A stretch of DNA of 64,000 nt from assembly GCA_026874595.1 (NCBI GenBank), contig CM049314.1, positions 3,685,318-3,749,317 on the forward strand, read 5' to 3'. Made by a program: the position numbers and the translations under genes. Within the stretch, counting starts at the first letter, position 1, and every line of letters starts with the position of its first letter. This DNA is from Sipunculus nudus (lineage: Eukaryota > Annelida > Sipuncula > Golfingiida > Sipunculidae). Below are positions 62,761 through 64,000 of the stretch, piece after piece. The notes beneath the pieces were generated by a model that worked only from the letters and a program-made list of their open reading frames with translations, made no database searches and was not told where the DNA came from.

Positions 62761-64000
62761 CATGCTATTGCATCAAGTCCACTCAGAATAACGAAAATTA
62801 ACATCAGAGTTTTCCATCGAGTAGTTGAATATGCACAACGGACTGGATGACACGTGTGTGTACCTGTGGGTGTCATGTCTCCTGATCTGTATTCCATATT
62901 TTTTTCAGACATCTAGTGAATTCATCTCAAGCTTAGAATTGTATTTTAGTGCTTGTGATTCGAATGGTATCCAGTGTTAACTGAACAATTGTCTTGAGAA
63001 ATATGAAAAAAATTAAAATACGATGTATATTATCGAAAAGAAAAAAAAATAGTACAGAATGTCCACATAAGCAAATATTCATCTATCTTTTAAATAGTCA
63101 TCACGAAAATGTTTAAGGACTGTCACAGGCGAATTCGGGTCCGAATATTTAAGTTAGAAGTCCGTCAGAATGAGTAAATTATAGCTAAGACCTTGAGAGG
63201 TTCTTTCTGTGGTATTCAATTGCTTGGCATTAATATCGACTAGCTGCACCCATGGAAAATCCACAGCTCTATCTGATGCATATTTTTGTAATGAGCTCAT
63301 AGGAACTAAACGACGTATATTTTATTCTAAAATCCTAAAAAAATTTTAATCCTAAGGTTTTTGCTGGAACTTTTGTCATGTGTTTCATTTATATGATAAA
63401 AAGATTACTCCTGCTAGAATTCTCCAGGAACACCCTCCCCCCCCCCCTAAAAAAAAAAAAAATCAACATAGAAAGAAAAATTATTCTATTATAGAAATCA
63501 CACCAAAAAAAATTTTGGAAAGAGACATGAGGCATATACAGGGTGTACGAATTTTTAAGTGAGAAGTTTTTTTCCCGAAAAACAACAAAGGCCCGACAGC
63601 TTTATTGCTTGGGAAATGTCGTTGATATAACGAATGTATAAAGAAGCATTCTACCGTGAAATTATATGAAAGATTCCACGATTCCACAAAGGAATAATTA
63701 TAAGGGGCTATTCCTTTGTCCCCGAGTAGTAGCCGCCCATTCGTATGCAGTTGTTCTGCCGCTTGCCTGGTAAACCCTTGTTTCTGAACCATAACAATGT
63801 TTATATAAAACGTGCACGTATGAACGAACGACTGATTAGTAGATTCTGGCGGGGGTTTCAAAGTCCCCAAGAGATTGAGGACCCTTTTAAGTGTGTGCAA
63901 TCCCCCCCCCCCCCCGGGCTTCCTTTAAAATATTTTAAACAAACCATAAATCGACCAAAATATTAAAACCATGATTATCATGGAAAGATAATTCTGAATG
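62761..64000. other. Unassigned AT-rich sequence at the window end
   Basis: 63050-63235 matches 41160-41290 and 56510-56690. After that the sequence has no counterpart here, apart from a short inverted match near 63700-63750 with 23835-23890. C runs lie at 63434-63447 and 63902-63915. Open frames of up to 139 codons (63481-63900, minus) have no recognisable domain. Confidence 0.5.

Noticed and set aside
63481-63900. 139-codon minus-strand frame near the right end
   Set aside because: No recognisable domain, it crosses low-complexity sequence and it has no paralogous support in the other units.

Overview
The window is eukaryotic, AT-rich and gene-poor. It is probably from a lophotrochozoan invertebrate, most likely a bivalve mollusc. 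I infer this from intron-containing LRR-Ig receptor genes, a Gmr1-like Ty3 retroelement, pogo-like TIR elements, long (TA)n tracts and several satellites. I cannot name the species. There are no operons, ribosome binding sites or CRISPR arrays, and I saw no canonical tRNA or rRNA gene.

Layout. 1-7640 is an 82-bp satellite with a higher-order period of about 2.46-2.71 kb. 7.64-10.4 kb holds a hairpin, a ~335-bp tandem repeat and a shorter ~140-bp repeat, all carrying the palindrome GGTGGCGCCACC. From about 10.7 kb to the end, the window consists of roughly three diverged tandem copies of an ~18-kb unit (about 10.7-28.9, 29.0-49.0 and 49.0 to the end). Each complete unit carries, on the minus strand, an LRR-Ig receptor gene, then AT-rich spacer, then a 40-bp satellite (26.3-27.8 and 45.1-47.9 kb) and the remains of a second, divergent receptor gene.

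The receptor genes have different fates. Unit 1 (13.56-16.86 kb) has an apparently intact three-exon gene: signal peptide, LRRNT, LRRs, LRRCT, one Ig domain, a TM helix and a tyrosine-containing tail. Unit 2 (31.8-33.4 kb) is a pseudogene with a deletion, two nonsense codons and a frameshift. Unit 3 (49.1-53.2 kb) has two complete LRR-Ig modules fused in one ~3.2-kb exon, a TM exon that stops right after the helix, and one nonsense codon, TGA followed by CTAG. Splice phases agree throughout: phase 2 at an 81-nt intron inside the signal-peptide region, and phase 1 before the TM exon.

Mobile elements account for most of the differences between units. A dead Ty3-type element lies at 35.3-40.8 kb with pol order protease-integrase-RT-RNase H (Gmr1-like). 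Related LTRs lie at 21.3-22.07 kb (solo) and at 58.3-61.5 kb (interrupted by an inverted pol segment). Two tiny LTR elements at 31.28-31.70 and 33.84-34.21 kb have ~145-bp LTRs containing tRNA-like A and B boxes, a tRNA-Leu-type primer site and a polypurine tract. Pogo-like TIR elements lie at 24.97-25.92 and 62.37-62.76 kb. All gene models are read from sequence alone; none is confirmed by transcripts.
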